From Gottfriedia endophytica (GTDB taxonomy: Bacteria; Bacillota; Bacilli; Bacillales; Bacillaceae_G): a stretch of 64,000 nucleotides of DNA. Of this stretch, positions 18,144-29,458 are shown piece after piece (position 1 is the first letter of the stretch; every line of letters starts with the position of its first letter). The position numbers were made by a program, and so were the translations under genes. The stretch covers positions 1 to 64,000 of the forward strand of contig NZ_JAGIYQ010000018.1 in NCBI RefSeq assembly GCF_017814275.1. Direction: 5' to 3'. The notes under the pieces were generated by a model. It saw only the letters and a list, made by a program, of their open reading frames with translations. It did no database searches and was not told the DNA's origin.

Positions 18144-18833
18144 ATGGCTAAAAAAGGTAAAAAATACGAAGAAGCTATTAAATTAGTAGATCGTACAGCT
18201 GTTTATGCAGTAAATGAAGCTGTTGAGCTTGTAAAGAAAACATCAACTGTAAACTTTGACGCTACAGTTGAAGTAGCATTCCGTTTAGGAGTAGATCCAA
18301 AGAAAGCTGACCAACAAATTCGTGGTGCAGTAGTTCTTCCACACGGTACTGGTAAAGTACAACGTGTATTAGTATTCGCTAAAGGCGAAAAAGCAAAAGA
18401 AGCTGAAGCTGCTGGTGCTGACTTCGTAGGTGATGCTGATTACATCAACAAAATCCAACAAGGTTGGTTTGACTTTGATGTAATAGTAGCAACTCCAGAC
18501 ATGATGGCTGAAGTTGGTAAATTAGGTCGTGTATTAGGACCTAAAGGTTTAATGCCAAACCCTAAAACAGGTACAGTTACTTTCGACGTAACTAAAGCTG
18601 TTAACGAAATCAAAGCTGGTAAAGTTGAATACCGTGTTGATAAAGCTGGTAACATCCACGTACCAATCGGTAAAATTTCTTTCGAAAACGAGAAATTAGT
18701 TGAAAACTTCACTACAATCTTTGAAACTATGGTTAAAGTTAAACCTGCTGCAGCAAAAGGAACTTACATGAAAAATGTTGCAATCACTTCAACTATGGGC
18801 CCTGGTATCAAAGTTGACCCTGCATCATTCTAA
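18144..18833 (+). CDS. rplA: 50S ribosomal protein L1
   Basis: L1 builds the mobile stalk near the E site and is commonly the translational repressor of its own operon. The 229-residue product has the usual two-domain layout, [13 protein letters not shown] at the start, [16 protein letters not shown] in the middle and the closing [15 protein letters not shown] at 18144 is used because AGGAGGA ends about 6 nt upstream; the ATG at 18138 is too close. A hairpin of L1-target type lies just upstream. Confidence 0.97.
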   Translation: MAKKGKKYEEAIKLVDRTAVYAVNEAVELVKKTSTVNFDATVEVAFRLGVDPKKADQQIRGAVVLPHGTGKVQRVLVFAKGEKAKEAEAAGADFVGDADYINKIQQGWFDFDVIVATPDMMAEVGKLGRVLGPKGLMPNPKTGTVTFDVTKAVNEIKAGKVEYRVDKAGNIHVPIGKISFENEKLVENFTTIFETMVKVKPAAAKGTYMKNVAITSTMGPGIKVDPASF

Positions 18834-18846
18834 TTGTAAATTAAAA

Positions 18847-18875
18847 TTGACAATTCGTTAAGGCTGAACTATAAT
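18847..18875 (+). promoter_or_regulatory. Consensus promoter of rplJ-rplL
   Basis: TTGACA at 18847-18852 and TATAAT at 18870-18875 with a 17-bp spacer: an exact sigma-A consensus. Confidence 0.9.
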
Positions 18876-18894
18876 AGGTTTTGTCTTGCTAATT

Positions 18895-19020
18895 AAATAG
18901 ATGTACCGTAGACAGTAGGTGCTTGATAGCTTAATTTCCTACCGAGGTGTATAACTGATAAATTCTGTTGCATATACAACCTCCATGTCTTTTTTCGGAA
19001 ATTCGTGGAGGTTTTGTTAT
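18895..19020 (+). ncRNA. L10 leader (ribosomal protein autoregulation)
   Basis: The conserved block CCGTAGACAGTAGG pairs through AGTAGG with CCTACC downstream, then an attenuator-like hairpin forms from AACCTCCA at 18978-18985 and TGGAGGTT at 19006-19013, followed by TTGTT. This is the firmicute L10 leader layout, at which the L10-L12 complex represses its own operon. Confidence 0.85.
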
Positions 19021-19070
19021 GAATTACACTTTTGCGGTATATACACATAATCCTACAGGAGGTGTAATAT

Positions 19071-19571
19071 ATGAGCGCTGTATTAGAAGCTAAAAAACAA
19101 GTTGTTTCTGAAGTTGCTGCTAAATTACGTGATAGCAAATCAACAATCGTTGTTGACTACCGTGGTTTAAATGTTTCTGAAGTTACTGAATTACGTAAAC
19201 AATTACGTGAAGCTGGCGTTGAGTTCAAAGTTTATAAAAACACTTTAACTCGTCGTGCTGCTGAAGAAGCTGGCTTAGCTGGTTTAAACGAATCTTTAAC
19301 TGGTCCAAACGCAATCGCGTTCAGTATGGAAGATGTTGTTGCTCCTGCTAAAGTTTTAAACGACTTCGCTAAAAAACACGAAGCGTTAGAAATCAAAGCT
19401 GGTGTAATTGAAGGAAACGTCGCTACGGTTGATGAAGTTAAAGCTCTTGCTGAACTTCCATCTCGCGAAGGTTTACTTTCTATGTTGCTTAGCGTGCTAC
19501 AAGCACCTATCCGCAACCTTGCTCTTGCAACAAAAGCTGTTGCAGATCAAAAAGAAGAACAAGGCGCATAA
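19071..19571 (+). CDS. rplJ: 50S ribosomal protein L10
   Basis: L10 anchors the L12 dimers to the GTPase-associated centre. The 166-residue product has the rRNA-binding domain (about 1-135; [36 protein letters not shown]) and the C-terminal helix that carries L12. It starts with ATG behind AGGAGGTG and forms an operon with rplL 49 bp downstream. The L10 leader upstream gives feedback control. Confidence 0.97.
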   Translation: MSAVLEAKKQVVSEVAAKLRDSKSTIVVDYRGLNVSEVTELRKQLREAGVEFKVYKNTLTRRAAEEAGLAGLNESLTGPNAIAFSMEDVVAPAKVLNDFAKKHEALEIKAGVIEGNVATVDEVKALAELPSREGLLSMLLSVLQAPIRNLALATKAVADQKEEQGA

Positions 19572-19620
19572 TGCCAAAATTGCATAAATTATTTAAGGTA
19601 AAATAAGGAGGAAATTTACA

Positions 19621-19980
19621 ATGACTAAAGAACAAATCATTGAAGCAGTTAAAAACATGACTGTATTAGAATTAAATGACTTAGTAAAAGCAATCGAAGA
19701 AGAGTTTGGCGTAACTGCTGCTGCTCCTGTAGCTGTAATGGCTGCTGGTGGCGAAGCTGCTGCTGAAAAAACTGAATTTGACGTAGTATTAGCTGGTGCT
19801 GGAGATCAAAAGATCAAAGTTATCAAAGTAGTACGTGAAATCACTGGTTTAGGCTTAAAAGAAGCTAAAGAATTAGTTGACAACACTCCAAAAGCAATCA
19901 AAGAAGGCGCATCTAAAGAAGAAGCTGAAGAAATGAAAGCTAAACTTGAAGAAGTTGGCGCTTCTGTAGAAGTTAAATAA
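19621..19980 (+). CDS. rplL: 50S ribosomal protein L7/L12
   Basis: L12 is the flexible stalk that recruits translational GTPases. The 119-residue protein has an N-terminal dimerisation helix pair (about 1-32), a hinge rich in alanine and glycine ([16 protein letters not shown]), and the conserved C-terminal domain [34 protein letters not shown] precedes the ATG, and a terminator follows the gene. Confidence 0.98.
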   Translation: MTKEQIIEAVKNMTVLELNDLVKAIEEEFGVTAAAPVAVMAAGGEAAAEKTEFDVVLAGAGDQKIKVIKVVREITGLGLKEAKELVDNTPKAIKEGASKEEAEEMKAKLEEVGASVEVK

Positions 19981-19997
19981 TTTCTATTGAATATAGG

Positions 19998-20027
19998 AAA
20001 AGCTCGCATCTAATGCGAGCTTTTTTT
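19998..20027 (+). terminator. Terminator after rplL
   Basis: AAAGCTCGCAT pairs with ATGCGAGCTTT around a CTA loop and ends in T7. It is a strong intrinsic terminator. Confidence 0.92.
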
Positions 20028-20095
20028 GTACCTAAAACAGAAAAGTTGGAAAAACTATATTTATAGAAATTGATAATAAAGGAAGGTGCTTCAGA

Positions 20096-20695
20096 GTGAG
20101 TGATCATTATTATACATATCAACCAGGAAGTAAAAGTGATCAGAAAAGTTTTGTGTTCAAGTTAAGAGGGAACGATTTAAAATTCACATCAGATTCAGGT
20201 GTATTTTCAAAAAATGAAGTTGATTTTGGGTCTAGAGTTTTGATTGAAGCTTTTGTATTTCCGGAAGTAAAAGGGGATATTCTTGACGTTGGATGTGGAT
20301 ATGGCCCGATTGGATTATCGATCGCAAAAGATAAAAAAGATACGTTAGTTGAAATGGTTGATGTGAATGAGCGAGCTTTAGAGTTAGCGAAGTTAAACGC
20401 TGCTATTAACCAGATTGAAAATATAAATATTCATAGAAGTGATATGTTTGAAACGGTTAATGGGAAGTATGCTGCCATTTTAACAAACCCACCAATTAGA
20501 GCTGGCAAGAAGGTTGTGCATACGATATTAAAAGATTCCTATGAGAAATTATTACCAGGCGGAGAACTTTGGGCTGTCATTCAAAAAAAGCAAGGAGCTC
20601 CTTCTGCACTTGAATTATTAAAGGAGACATTTGGTGAAGTTGAGGTAGTCGAAAAGAAAAAAGGGTATTATATCATAAAAAGTAAAAAAGATTGA
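20096..20695 (+). CDS. ybxB: RsmC-like class I methyltransferase YbxB
   Basis: The 199-residue product is a SAM-dependent methyltransferase of the RsmC/MTS family. The SAM loop ILDVGCGYGPIGLS lies near residues 62-75, and the catalytic NPPIRAGKK motif near 126-134 marks an exocyclic-amine N-methyltransferase, as in 16S rRNA G1207 enzymes. The substrate is inferred, not shown. GTG at 20096 is 9 nt after GGAAGG. The position between rplL and rpoB is the Bacillus position of ybxB. Confidence 0.93.
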   Translation: MSDHYYTYQPGSKSDQKSFVFKLRGNDLKFTSDSGVFSKNEVDFGSRVLIEAFVFPEVKGDILDVGCGYGPIGLSIAKDKKDTLVEMVDVNERALELAKLNAAINQIENINIHRSDMFETVNGKYAAILTNPPIRAGKKVVHTILKDSYEKLLPGGELWAVIQKKQGAPSALELLKETFGEVEVVEKKKGYYIIKSKKD

Positions 20696-20720
20696 CTCTA
20701 ATTTTTGCTTGTGATAACAT
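20692..20720 (+). promoter_or_regulatory. Promoter upstream of rpoB
   Basis: TTGACT at 20692-20697, 17-bp spacer, TAACAT at 20715-20720 with an extended TGA before the -10. The -35 box overlaps the ybxB stop codon. Confidence 0.7.
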
Positions 20721-20826
20721 TATTAAATGCCAATGTATATTTATTTTCAAAAATCATTTTTTTGGAAGTGAGTATATTTCTATACAACTTGGAAAAGATA
20801 GTAAAATGACTGTCGTTAAGTTAAAT

Positions 20827-20862
20827 AAATGGTTTTCTTAGGTGAAACCATTTTATTTTTTG
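20827..20862 (+). terminator. Attenuator-like hairpin in the rpoB leader
   Basis: AAATGGTTT at 20827-20835 pairs with AAACCATTT at 20845-20853, followed by TATTTTTT. It lies about 100 nt inside the transcript predicted from 20692-20720. A second perfect 8-bp inverted repeat (AACAAGTA at 20866-20873, complement at 20884-20891) comes next. Confidence 0.6.
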
Positions 20863-20934
20863 TTCAACAAGTAGATTAATTGATACTTGTTTCTATTATT
20901 GTTTTAAATACTCTTGATTTGAGGGGTGAATAAG

Positions 20935-23900
20935 TTGTCAGGTCAACTAGTTCAATATGGACGACACCGCCAACGTAGAAGTTACGCTCGTATCAGTGAA
21001 GTACTAGAGTTACCTAACTTAATTGAAATTCAAACCGCATCTTACCAGTGGTTCTTAGATGAAGGTTTAAGAGAAATGTTCCAAGATATTTCTCCAATTG
21101 AGGATTTTACAGGTAATCTATCACTTGAATTCGTTGATTACAGTTTAGGTGATCCAAAGTATGTTGTAGAAGAATCAAAAGAACGTGACGTAAACTACGC
21201 TGCGCCACTTCGTGTGAAGGTTCGATTATTAAATAAAGAAACTGGCGAAGTAAAAGAACAAGATGTCTTTATGGGAGATTTTCCTTTAATGACAGATACA
21301 GGCACATTTATTATAAATGGTGCTGAACGTGTTATCGTATCGCAATTAGTTCGTTCTCCAAGTGTATACTTCAGTGGTAAAGTCGATAAAAATGGTAAAA
21401 AAGGCTATACTGCGACAGTTATACCAAATCGTGGAGCTTGGTTAGAATATGAAACAGATGCAAAAGATGTAGTTTATGTTCGTATTGACCGAACTAGAAA
21501 ACTACCAGTTACAGTGTTACTTCGCTCATTAGGTTTTGGAAGTGATCAAGAAATTCTTGACCTATTAGGTGAAAATGAATATCTACGTAATACTCTTGAA
21601 AAAGACAATACAGATAGCTCTGAAAAAGCACTGCTTGAAATCTATGAAAGATTACGTCCTGGCGAACCGCCAACGGTTGAAAATGCTAAAAACCTATTAA
21701 TTACTCGTTTCTTTGATCCAAAACGTTATGACTTAGCGAGTGTAGGACGTTATAAAATAAATAAAAAGTTACACATTAAAAATCGCTTGTTTAATCAACG
21801 TATCGCTGAAACATTAGTTGATCCAGAAACTGGAGAAATTATTGTTGAAAAAGGCACTACGCTTGATCGTCGTACTTTAGACCGTATTCTGCCATTCTTA
21901 GAAAAGAATATTGGTGAAAAAGCAGCTCATCCATTGAGTGGTGTAATTGAGGAAGATATTTTACTTCAATCAATTAAAATTTATGCTCCTGTTGAAGGTG
22001 AAGGCGAACAAATTATTCAAGTAATTGGAAATGCCAATGTTAGTAAGAGTGTAAAGAATATTTCACCTGCTGACATTATTGCTTCGATTTCTTACTTCTT
22101 TAACCTGCTACATAATGTAGGTGATACAGACGATATCGACCATTTAGGAAACCGTCGTTTACGTTCAGTTGGTGAGTTATTACAAAACCAATTCCGTATC
22201 GGTTTATCTAGAATGGAACGTGTTGTTCGTGAACGTATGTCTATACAAGATACGAATGCAGTTACACCGCAGGCGTTAATTAACATTCGTCCGGTTATTG
22301 CATCGATTAAAGAGTTTTTTGGTAGCTCTCAGTTATCTCAATTCATGGACCAAACTAACCCACTAGCAGAATTAACTCACAAACGAAGACTATCAGCATT
22401 AGGACCGGGTGGATTAACTCGTGAACGAGCTGGTTTCGAAGTACGTGACGTACACTATTCTCACTATGGTCGTATGTGTCCGATTGAAACTCCAGAGGGA
22501 CCGAACATTGGTTTGATCAACTCATTATCATCATATGCAAAAGTAAATGAATTTGGTTTCATTGAAACACCATATCGTCGTGTTGATCCAGAAACTGGAC
22601 GTGTAACTACGCGTGTAGATTACTTAACAGCTGATGAACAAGATAACTATGTTGTTGCCCAAGCAAACGCTCGTTTATCTGATGAAGGGGATTTCCTTGA
22701 TGAAGATGTAGTAGCTCGTTTCCGTGATGAGAACGTTGTAGTTAAACGCGAACGAATTGACTATATGGATATCTCTCCAAAACAGGTTGTGTCTGCTGCG
22801 ACAGCATGTATTCCGTTCTTAGAAAACGATGACTCGAACCGTGCTCTAATGGGTGCGAACATGCAACGTCAGGCAGTACCGTTATTAAATCCTGAATCTC
22901 CGATTGTTGGTACAGGTATGGAATACGTGTCTGCAAAAGACTCTGGTGCTGCAGTAATCTGTAAACATCCAGGTATTGTTGAATGTGTTGAGGCAAAAGA
23001 AGTTTGGGTTCGTCGTTATATCGATGTTGATGGACAAAAAGTAAAAGGTGACCTTGATAAATATCGTATGCTTAAATTCGTACGTTCAAACCAAGGTACT
23101 TGTTATAACCAACGTCCGATCGTTAGCGTTGGTGACGAGGTTGTAAAAGGTGAAATTCTTGCAGATGGACCTTCTATGGAAAAAGGTGAGTTAGCATTAG
23201 GACGTAACGTGCTTGTTGCCTTCATGACATGGGACGGTTATAACTACGAGGATGCGATCATCATGAACCGTCGTTTAGTAAAAGATGATGTTTATACTTC
23301 AGTTCATATTGAAGAATATGAATCAGAAGCTCGCGATACAAAACTTGGACCTGAAGAAATCACGCGTGATATTCCAAACGTTGGTGAAGATGCTTTAAAA
23401 CATCTTGATGAGCGTGGAATCATCCGTATTGGTGCTGAAGTAAAAGATGGTGATTTATTAGTTGGTAAAGTAACACCTAAAGGGGTTACTGAGTTAACTG
23501 CTGAAGAACGTTTACTTCATGCAATCTTCGGTGAAAAAGCTCGTGAAGTTCGTGATACATCTCTACGTGTACCGCATGGTGGTGGAGGAATTATCCTGGA
23601 TGTAAAAGTGTTCACTCGTGAAAACGGTGACGAATTACCACCAGGAGTTAACCAATTAGTGCGTGTATACATCGTTCAGAAACGTAAAATTTCTGAAGGG
23701 GATAAAATGGCTGGTCGACATGGTAATAAAGGGGTTATCTCTCGTATCTTACCAGAAGAAGATATGCCATTTATGCCAGATGGAACACCAGTTGATATCA
23801 TGTTAAACCCATTAGGCGTACCTTCTCGTATGAATATCGGTCAGGTGTTAGAATTGCACTTAGGTATGGCTGCGAGAGCACTAGGTATTCATGTTGCTTC

Positions 23901-24468
23901 TCCAGTATTTGACGGAGCTCGTGAAGAAGACGTATGGGGAACAATCGAAGAAGCTGGTATGGCGAAAGATGCGAAAACTGTACTATATGATGGACGTACA
24001 GGTGAACCATTTGATAACCGTGTTTCTGTTGGTGTTATGTACATGATCAAACTTGCTCACATGGTTGACGATAAGCTACATGCTCGTTCAACTGGACCAT
24101 ACTCACTTGTTACTCAACAACCACTTGGTGGTAAAGCACAATTTGGTGGACAACGTTTCGGTGAGATGGAGGTATGGGCACTTGAAGCATACGGTGCTGC
24201 ATACACTCTTCAAGAAATTCTTACTGTTAAATCAGACGATGTTGTTGGTCGTGTGAAAACATATGAAGCAATTGTTAAAGGTGAAAATGTTCCAGAACCA
24301 GGAGTACCTGAATCATTCAAGGTATTAATCAAAGAATTACAATCACTTGGTATGGACGTTAAAATGATGACAATTGATGATCAAGAAATTGAAATGCGTG
24401 ATACTGAAGATGATGAAGATCAATCAGCAGAAAATTTAGCTATGGATATGGAATACGTTAAGGAATAA
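20935..24468 (+). CDS. rpoB: RNA polymerase beta subunit
   Basis: The 1177-residue beta subunit holds half of the active centre and the rifampicin pocket. The sequence runs collinear with the B. subtilis protein. The rifampicin cluster near DNA 22320-22415 reads [20 protein letters not shown] then [10 protein letters not shown], with the wild-type Q, D, H and S positions, so no resistance substitution is seen. TTG at 20935 is used, about 6 nt after GAGGGGTGA; the GTG at 20926 lies within that site. rpoC follows after 45 bp. Confidence 0.98.
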   Translation: MSGQLVQYGRHRQRRSYARISEVLELPNLIEIQTASYQWFLDEGLREMFQDISPIEDFTGNLSLEFVDYSLGDPKYVVEESKERDVNYAAPLRVKVRLLNKETGEVKEQDVFMGDFPLMTDTGTFIINGAERVIVSQLVRSPSVYFSGKVDKNGKKGYTATVIPNRGAWLEYETDAKDVVYVRIDRTRKLPVTVLLRSLGFGSDQEILDLLGENEYLRNTLEKDNTDSSEKALLEIYERLRPGEPPTVENAKNLLITRFFDPKRYDLASVGRYKINKKLHIKNRLFNQRIAETLVDPETGEIIVEKGTTLDRRTLDRILPFLEKNIGEKAAHPLSGVIEEDILLQSIKIYAPVEGEGEQIIQVIGNANVSKSVKNISPADIIASISYFFNLLHNVGDTDDIDHLGNRRLRSVGELLQNQFRIGLSRMERVVRERMSIQDTNAVTPQALINIRPVIASIKEFFGSSQLSQFMDQTNPLAELTHKRRLSALGPGGLTRERAGFEVRDVHYSHYGRMCPIETPEGPNIGLINSLSSYAKVNEFGFIETPYRRVDPETGRVTTRVDYLTADEQDNYVVAQANARLSDEGDFLDEDVVARFRDENVVVKRERIDYMDISPKQVVSAATACIPFLENDDSNRALMGANMQRQAVPLLNPESPIVGTGMEYVSAKDSGAAVICKHPGIVECVEAKEVWVRRYIDVDGQKVKGDLDKYRMLKFVRSNQGTCYNQRPIVSVGDEVVKGEILADGPSMEKGELALGRNVLVAFMTWDGYNYEDAIIMNRRLVKDDVYTSVHIEEYESEARDTKLGPEEITRDIPNVGEDALKHLDERGIIRIGAEVKDGDLLVGKVTPKGVTELTAEERLLHAIFGEKAREVRDTSLRVPHGGGGIILDVKVFTRENGDELPPGVNQLVRVYIVQKRKISEGDKMAGRHGNKGVISRILPEEDMPFMPDGTPVDIMLNPLGVPSRMNIGQVLELHLGMAARALGIHVASPVFDGAREEDVWGTIEEAGMAKDAKTVLYDGRTGEPFDNRVSVGVMYMIKLAHMVDDKLHARSTGPYSLVTQQPLGGKAQFGGQRFGEMEVWALEAYGAAYTLQEILTVKSDDVVGRVKTYEAIVKGENVPEPGVPESFKVLIKELQSLGMDVKMMTIDDQEIEMRDTEDDEDQSAENLAMDMEYVKE

Positions 24469-24513
24469 GTATTATTAGGGTAAAACCTTAGGACAGAAAG
24501 GGAGGTAGGCCCC

Positions 24514-27500
24514 TTGATAGATGTAAATAAATTCGAGTATATGAAAATCGGACTTGCATCGCCTGACAAAATTCGCTCGTGGTCATACGGGGAAATTAAA
24601 AAACCTGAAACAATTAACTACCGCACACTTAAACCAGAGAAAGATGGTCTGTTTTGTGAACGAATCTTCGGACCTACAAAAGACTGGGAATGTCACTGTG
24701 GAAAATACAAACGTGTACGTTACAAAGGTGTAGTATGTGACCGATGTGGAGTAGAGGTAACTCGTGCAAAGGTACGTCGTGAACGTATGGGACACATTGA
24801 GTTAGCAGCTCCTGTATCACATATTTGGTACTTTAAAGGTATTCCAAGCCGAATGGGACTTGTTTTAGACATGTCCCCTCGAGCTTTGGAAGAAGTAATT
24901 TATTTTGCCTCTTATGTAGTAACTGAAACTGGAGATACTCCATTAGAGAAAAAACAACTTTTATCTGAGAAGGAATACAGAGCATATCGTGAGCGTTATG
25001 GTCAAACATTCCAAGCTTCTATGGGAGCTGAAGCGATTAAAAAGCTTCTTTCAGATATTGATCTTGAGAAAGATGTTGATTCTTTAAAAGAAGAATTAAA
25101 AACTGCTCAAGGCCAACGTCGTACAAGAGCAATTAAACGTCTAGAAGTTCTAGAAGCGTTCCGTAATTCAGGTAATGAACCATCTTGGATGATTTTAGAT
25201 GTACTACCAGTAATTCCACCAGAATTACGCCCGATGGTACAATTAGATGGTGGACGTTTTGCAACTTCAGACTTAAACGATTTATATCGTCGTGTAATCA
25301 ACAGAAACAATCGTTTAAAACGTTTATTAGACCTTGGTGCACCTAGCATCATCGTGCAAAACGAAAAACGTATGTTACAAGAAGCTGTTGATGCGTTAAT
25401 TGATAACGGTCGTCGTGGTCGCCCTGTAACAGGACCAGGTAACCGTCCATTAAAATCTCTTTCTCACATGCTAAAAGGTAAACAAGGTCGTTTCCGTCAA
25501 AACCTTCTTGGTAAACGTGTTGACTACTCAGGACGTTCGGTTATCGTTGTAGGACCAAACTTAAAGATGTATCAATGTGGATTACCGAAAGAAATGGCGA
25601 TCGAGCTATTCAAACCTTTCGTGATGAAAGAATTAGTAGAACGTGGATTAGCACACAACATTAAGAGTGCAAAACGTAAAATTGAACGTTTACACCCAGA
25701 AATTTGGGATGTATTAGAATCAGTTATTCGTGAGCATCCGGTGTTATTAAACCGTGCCCCAACTCTACACAGACTAGGAATTCAGGCGTTCGAACCAACA
25801 CTTGTTGAAGGTCGCGCAATCCGTCTTCACCCACTTGTATGTACTGCATACAATGCGGACTTCGACGGTGACCAAATGGCGGTTCACGTACCACTTTCTA
25901 GTGAAGCACAAGCAGAAGCTCGTATCTTAATGCTTGCAGCTCAAAACATTCTAAACCCGAAAGACGGAAAACCAGTTGTTACACCATCTCAGGATATGGT
26001 ATTAGGAAACTATTACTTAACGCTTGAGCGTGCTGGTGCTGTAGGTGAGGGAATGGTGTTTAAAGATACTAATGAAGCGTTACTTGCATACCAAAACGGA
26101 TATGTACACTTACATTCTCGTATTGCAGTTGCTGCAGGGTCTTTAAATAACGAAACGTTCACAGAAGAACAAAATAACTCTCTACTAATCACAACTGTTG
26201 GTAAGTTAGCATTTAATGAAATCTTACCGAAGTCTTTCCCATATATAAACGAACCAACTCGTGCAAACCTTGAGATCGAAACACCTAAACTGTATTTCGT
26301 TCCAAAAGGTGCAAACGTCAAAGAAATTATTGCAAGTAGAGAAGAAATTGCTCCGTTTAGCAAGAAAATTTTAGGAAACATCATTGCAGAAGTATTTAAA
26401 CGTTTCAAAATTACTGAAACATCTAAAATGCTTGATCGCATGAAGGACCTAGGATTTAAATATTCTACAAAAGCTGGTATTACAGTTGGTGTGGCTGATA
26501 TCTTAGTATTACCTGATAAACAGGAAATCATTGACGAAGCACAAGGTAAAGTAGATAAAGTATTGAAGCAATTCCGTCGTGGTTTAATCACGGAGGATGA
26601 GCGTTACGACCGTGTTATCTCTATTTGGAGTGACGCAAAAGATGTAATCCAAGGAAAACTGATGGCTTCCTTAAATAAACGTAACCCAATCTTCATGATG
26701 AGTGACTCTGGTGCCCGTGGTAACGCGTCCAACTTCACTCAGCTTGCTGGTATGCGTGGTCTAATGGCCAACCCGGCTGGTCGTATCATCGAATTACCGA
26801 TTAAATCTTCATTCCGTGAAGGATTAACAGTTTTAGAGTACTTCATTTCAACACATGGTGCGCGTAAAGGTCTTGCTGATACAGCCCTTAAAACGGCCGA
26901 TTCAGGTTACTTAACTCGTCGTCTAGTTGATGTTGCGCAAGATGTAATTGTTCGTCAAGATGATTGTGGTACTGATCGAGGATTACATGTAAAAGCAATT
27001 AAAGAAGGAAATGAAATTATTGAATCTTTATATGATCGTTTAGTTGGACGTTACACTCGTGCGAAAGTACGTCATCCTGAAACAGGTGATCTATTAATGG
27101 GTGAAAACGAACTAATCACTGAAGACTTAGCAAACGAAATTATCGATGCAGGTATCGAAGAAGTTAATATTCGCTCTGCGTTTACTTGTAACACTCATCA
27201 TGGTGTATGTAAAAAATGTTATGGTCGCAACCTTGCGACAGGTGCTGAGGTTGAAGTTGGTGAAGCTGTTGGTATTATCGCAGCTCAATCAATCGGTGAA
27301 CCAGGTACACAGTTAACAATGCGTACATTCCATACAGGTGGGGTTGCAGGAGACGATATTACTCAAGGTTTACCGCGTATTCAAGAGCTATTTGAAGCGC
27401 GTAATCCGAAAGGTCAAGCGGTTATTTCTGAAATCGATGGTATTGTTGAAATTCAAACTGATGCAAAAGATAAACAAGAGATTGTTATCAAAGGTACAGT

Positions 27501-28122
27501 TGAAACTCGTAATTACCCAGTACCTTATGGTGCTCGTTTGAAAGTTCATGACGGACAAAAAATTGAACGTGGTCAAGTTATGACTGAAGGTTCAATTGAT
27601 CCTAAAGAACTTTTAAAAGTTAAGGGTACAAACGCTGTACAAGAATACCTATTACGTGAAGTTCAAAAAGTATACCGTATGCAAGGGGTAGAAATTGGAG
27701 ACAAACACGTAGAGGTAATGGTTCGACAAATGTTGAAAAAAGTTCGTGTTATGGACGCTGGAGAAACTGATTTACTACCAGGAACATTACTTGAATTACA
27801 TCAGTTTACTGATGCTAACAAAGAAGCGTTATTTGCAGGTAAACAGCCGGCTACTGCACGCCCATTACTATTAGGTATTACAAAAGCATCTCTTGAAACG
27901 GATTCATTCTTATCAGCTGCATCATTCCAAGAAACTACTCGTGTCTTAACTGATGCTGCTATTAAAGGAAAACGTGATGAGTTGCTTGGTCTAAAAGAAA
28001 ATGTTATTATTGGTAAGTTAGTTCCTGCTGGTACAGGAATGAACAGATATCGTAAGGTTGAATTAATTCAGCCAATAAACGAATCTCCAAGCATGACAGA
28101 AGAAGTATTAGTAGAAAAATAA
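24514..28122 (+). CDS. rpoC: RNA polymerase beta-prime subunit
   Basis: The 1202-residue catalytic subunit. Visible are the N-terminal zinc ribbon ([19 protein letters not shown]), the clamp coiled coil, the active-site NADFDGDQM motif with the three Mg-binding aspartates near DNA 25855, the trigger-loop region [16 protein letters not shown], and the C-terminal part [32 protein letters not shown]. The start is TTG at 24514, 7 nt behind GGAGGT, as in B. subtilis. Unlike B. subtilis, no L7Ae-like gene follows. Confidence 0.98.
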   Translation: MIDVNKFEYMKIGLASPDKIRSWSYGEIKKPETINYRTLKPEKDGLFCERIFGPTKDWECHCGKYKRVRYKGVVCDRCGVEVTRAKVRRERMGHIELAAPVSHIWYFKGIPSRMGLVLDMSPRALEEVIYFASYVVTETGDTPLEKKQLLSEKEYRAYRERYGQTFQASMGAEAIKKLLSDIDLEKDVDSLKEELKTAQGQRRTRAIKRLEVLEAFRNSGNEPSWMILDVLPVIPPELRPMVQLDGGRFATSDLNDLYRRVINRNNRLKRLLDLGAPSIIVQNEKRMLQEAVDALIDNGRRGRPVTGPGNRPLKSLSHMLKGKQGRFRQNLLGKRVDYSGRSVIVVGPNLKMYQCGLPKEMAIELFKPFVMKELVERGLAHNIKSAKRKIERLHPEIWDVLESVIREHPVLLNRAPTLHRLGIQAFEPTLVEGRAIRLHPLVCTAYNADFDGDQMAVHVPLSSEAQAEARILMLAAQNILNPKDGKPVVTPSQDMVLGNYYLTLERAGAVGEGMVFKDTNEALLAYQNGYVHLHSRIAVAAGSLNNETFTEEQNNSLLITTVGKLAFNEILPKSFPYINEPTRANLEIETPKLYFVPKGANVKEIIASREEIAPFSKKILGNIIAEVFKRFKITETSKMLDRMKDLGFKYSTKAGITVGVADILVLPDKQEIIDEAQGKVDKVLKQFRRGLITEDERYDRVISIWSDAKDVIQGKLMASLNKRNPIFMMSDSGARGNASNFTQLAGMRGLMANPAGRIIELPIKSSFREGLTVLEYFISTHGARKGLADTALKTADSGYLTRRLVDVAQDVIVRQDDCGTDRGLHVKAIKEGNEIIESLYDRLVGRYTRAKVRHPETGDLLMGENELITEDLANEIIDAGIEEVNIRSAFTCNTHHGVCKKCYGRNLATGAEVEVGEAVGIIAAQSIGEPGTQLTMRTFHTGGVAGDDITQGLPRIQELFEARNPKGQAVISEIDGIVEIQTDAKDKQEIVIKGTVETRNYPVPYGARLKVHDGQKIERGQVMTEGSIDPKELLKVKGTNAVQEYLLREVQKVYRMQGVEIGDKHVEVMVRQMLKKVRVMDAGETDLLPGTLLELHQFTDANKEALFAGKQPATARPLLLGITKASLETDSFLSAASFQETTRVLTDAAIKGKRDELLGLKENVIIGKLVPAGTGMNRYRKVELIQPINESPSMTEEVLVEK

Positions 28123-28148
28123 AATTAAAAAAATATTCCTATCTTGAG

Positions 28149-28178
28149 TTGACAGTTCTTTGTAAAAAGTGTTAAGAT
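28149..28178 (+). promoter_or_regulatory. Promoter of the str operon
   Basis: TTGACA at 28149-28154, 18-bp spacer, TAAGAT at 28173-28178. It lies about 190 bp upstream of rpsL, within the gap where rplGB would normally sit. Confidence 0.65.
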
Positions 28179-28261
28179 ATTCAAGGTTGCTCCTAGACAA
28201 TAGCTTCTACTGTTACAGTAGATTGAATTCGGGGCTAATGTAGGAATATACAGTTAAAACT

Positions 28262-28299
28262 GTTTTGCGGGAGAAAGGTCTTCCTTTCTCTTGCAAAAC
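28262..28299 (+). ncRNA. Long hairpin in the rpsL leader
   Basis: A 17-bp stem (two G-U pairs) from 28262-28278 and 28283-28299, closed by a TCTT loop. The tail CTTTGTTTA is only weakly T-rich, so it could be a partial terminator or a ribosomal-protein target. Its function is unknown. Confidence 0.6.
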
Positions 28300-28367
28300 T
28301 TTGTTTATAACTTATAATGAACCACCTGGATGTGTGGTCTTATAAATATGTGAAGGGAGGAATACTC

Positions 28368-28790
28368 ATGCCTACTATTAACCAGTTAGTGCGTAATGGT
28401 CGTACTTCTAAAGTATGGAAATCAAAATCACCTGCGTTAAACAAAGGTTTCAACTCATTAAAGAAAAAATCAACTGATTTATCAGCTCCACAAAAACGTG
28501 GTGTTTGTACTCGTGTTGGTACTATGACTCCAAAGAAACCGAACTCAGCGTTACGTAAATACGCTCGTGTACGTTTAACAAACGGTATCGAAGTAACTGC
28601 TTATATCCCAGGTATCGGACACAACTTACAAGAGCACAGTGTTGTTCTTATCCGTGGTGGACGTGTAAAAGATTTACCAGGGGTACGTTACCATATCGTT
28701 CGTGGTGCATTAGATACTGCGGGTGTTGACAAACGTATGCAAAGTCGTTCTAAATACGGTTCTAAGAGACCGAAAGCAGCTAAAAAGTAA
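28368..28790 (+). CDS. rpsL: 30S ribosomal protein S12
   Basis: S12 monitors decoding at the A site. The 140-residue product begins [12 protein letters not shown] and holds the streptomycin-sensitive loops in wild-type form: [11 protein letters not shown] and, later, the [13 protein letters not shown] block. ATG at 28368 follows GAAGGGAGG; the longer frame from 28317 has no site and no relatives. It heads the str cluster rpsL-rpsG-fusA-tuf. Confidence 0.97.
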   Translation: MPTINQLVRNGRTSKVWKSKSPALNKGFNSLKKKSTDLSAPQKRGVCTRVGTMTPKKPNSALRKYARVRLTNGIEVTAYIPGIGHNLQEHSVVLIRGGRVKDLPGVRYHIVRGALDTAGVDKRMQSRSKYGSKRPKAAKK

Positions 28791-28822
28791 TAAATCACAA
28801 CTAGTCGAAAGGAGGAAATCAC

Positions 28823-29293
28823 ATGCCACGTAAAGGACCTGTTGCGAAAAGAGACGTGTTACCAGATCCACTTTACAATTCTAAATTAGTTTCTCGTCTA
28901 ATCAACAAAATGATGATTGACGGTAAAAGAGGAAAATCTCAAGCTATTTTATACGGTGCTTTCGAATTAATCCAAGAACGCTCTGGTAAAGAGCCAATGG
29001 AAGTATTTGAAGCAGCACTTAAAAACATCATGCCAGTTCTAGAAGTTAGAGCTCGTCGTGTTGGTGGTTCAAACTACCAAGTACCAGTAGAGGTGCGTCC
29101 AGAACGCCGTACTACTTTAGGACTTCGTTGGTTAGTAAACTACTCTCGCCTTCGCGGAGAAAAAACGATGGAAGAGCGTTTAGCTAACGAAATTCTTGAT
29201 GCAGCTAACAACACTGGTGCAGCTGTTAAGAAACGTGAAGACACTCACAAAATGGCAGAAGCGAACAAAGCGTTTGCTCACTACCGTTGGTAA
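28823..29293 (+). CDS. rpsG: 30S ribosomal protein S7
   Basis: S7 nucleates assembly of the 30S head and lines the E site. The 156-residue protein shows [16 protein letters not shown], the [16 protein letters not shown] helix, [17 protein letters not shown] and the C-terminal [16 protein letters not shown]. It lies 32 bp after rpsL behind AAAGGAGG. The following gap to fusA (232 bp) is much longer than in B. subtilis and is structured. Confidence 0.97.
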   Translation: MPRKGPVAKRDVLPDPLYNSKLVSRLINKMMIDGKRGKSQAILYGAFELIQERSGKEPMEVFEAALKNIMPVLEVRARRVGGSNYQVPVEVRPERRTTLGLRWLVNYSRLRGEKTMEERLANEILDAANNTGAAVKKREDTHKMAEANKAFAHYRW

Positions 29294-29342
29294 GATCGAA
29301 AGTAATCTAGTTATTTCTGCACATAATGTATGTTGTTTAAGT

Positions 29343-29388
29343 CGTTCTCCTAGACTTAGATTAGTTAGCTAATTGGCCTAGGTGAACG
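29343..29388 (+). ncRNA. Structured element between rpsG and fusA
   Basis: An 11-position stem with a single T-T mismatch (CGTTC-t-CCTAG at 29343-29353 with CTAGG-t-GAACG at 29378-29388) encloses a second hairpin, ATTAG/CTAAT with a TTAG loop at 29360-29373. It resembles no leader I can name. Confidence 0.5.
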
Positions 29389-29429
29389 TCCTGATTTACA
29401 TAACTTAGGATGACATGATGGTTCTAAAC

Positions 29430-29458
29430 TTGATGTGGTCAACTTAATAACATAACAT
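29430..29458 (+). promoter_or_regulatory. Possible fusA promoter
   Basis: TTGATG at 29430-29435, 17-bp spacer, TAACAT at 29453-29458. The same -10 variant occurs upstream of rpoB. Confidence 0.55.

Noticed and set aside
20926-20934. GTG start for rpoB
   Set aside because: It lies inside the GAGGGGTGA ribosome site; the TTG at 20935 matches the known Bacillus start.
22320-22415. Rifampicin-resistance substitution in rpoB
   Set aside because: The key Q, D, H and S residues of the cluster are all wild type.
26013-26591. 192-codon minus-strand frame opposite rpoC
   Set aside because: It mirrors the codon pattern of rpoC, has no ribosome site and no recognisable domain; rpoC is certain.
28400-28760. 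Streptomycin-resistance substitution in rpsL
   Set aside because: The [10 protein letters not shown] and GRVKDLPG loops are wild type.
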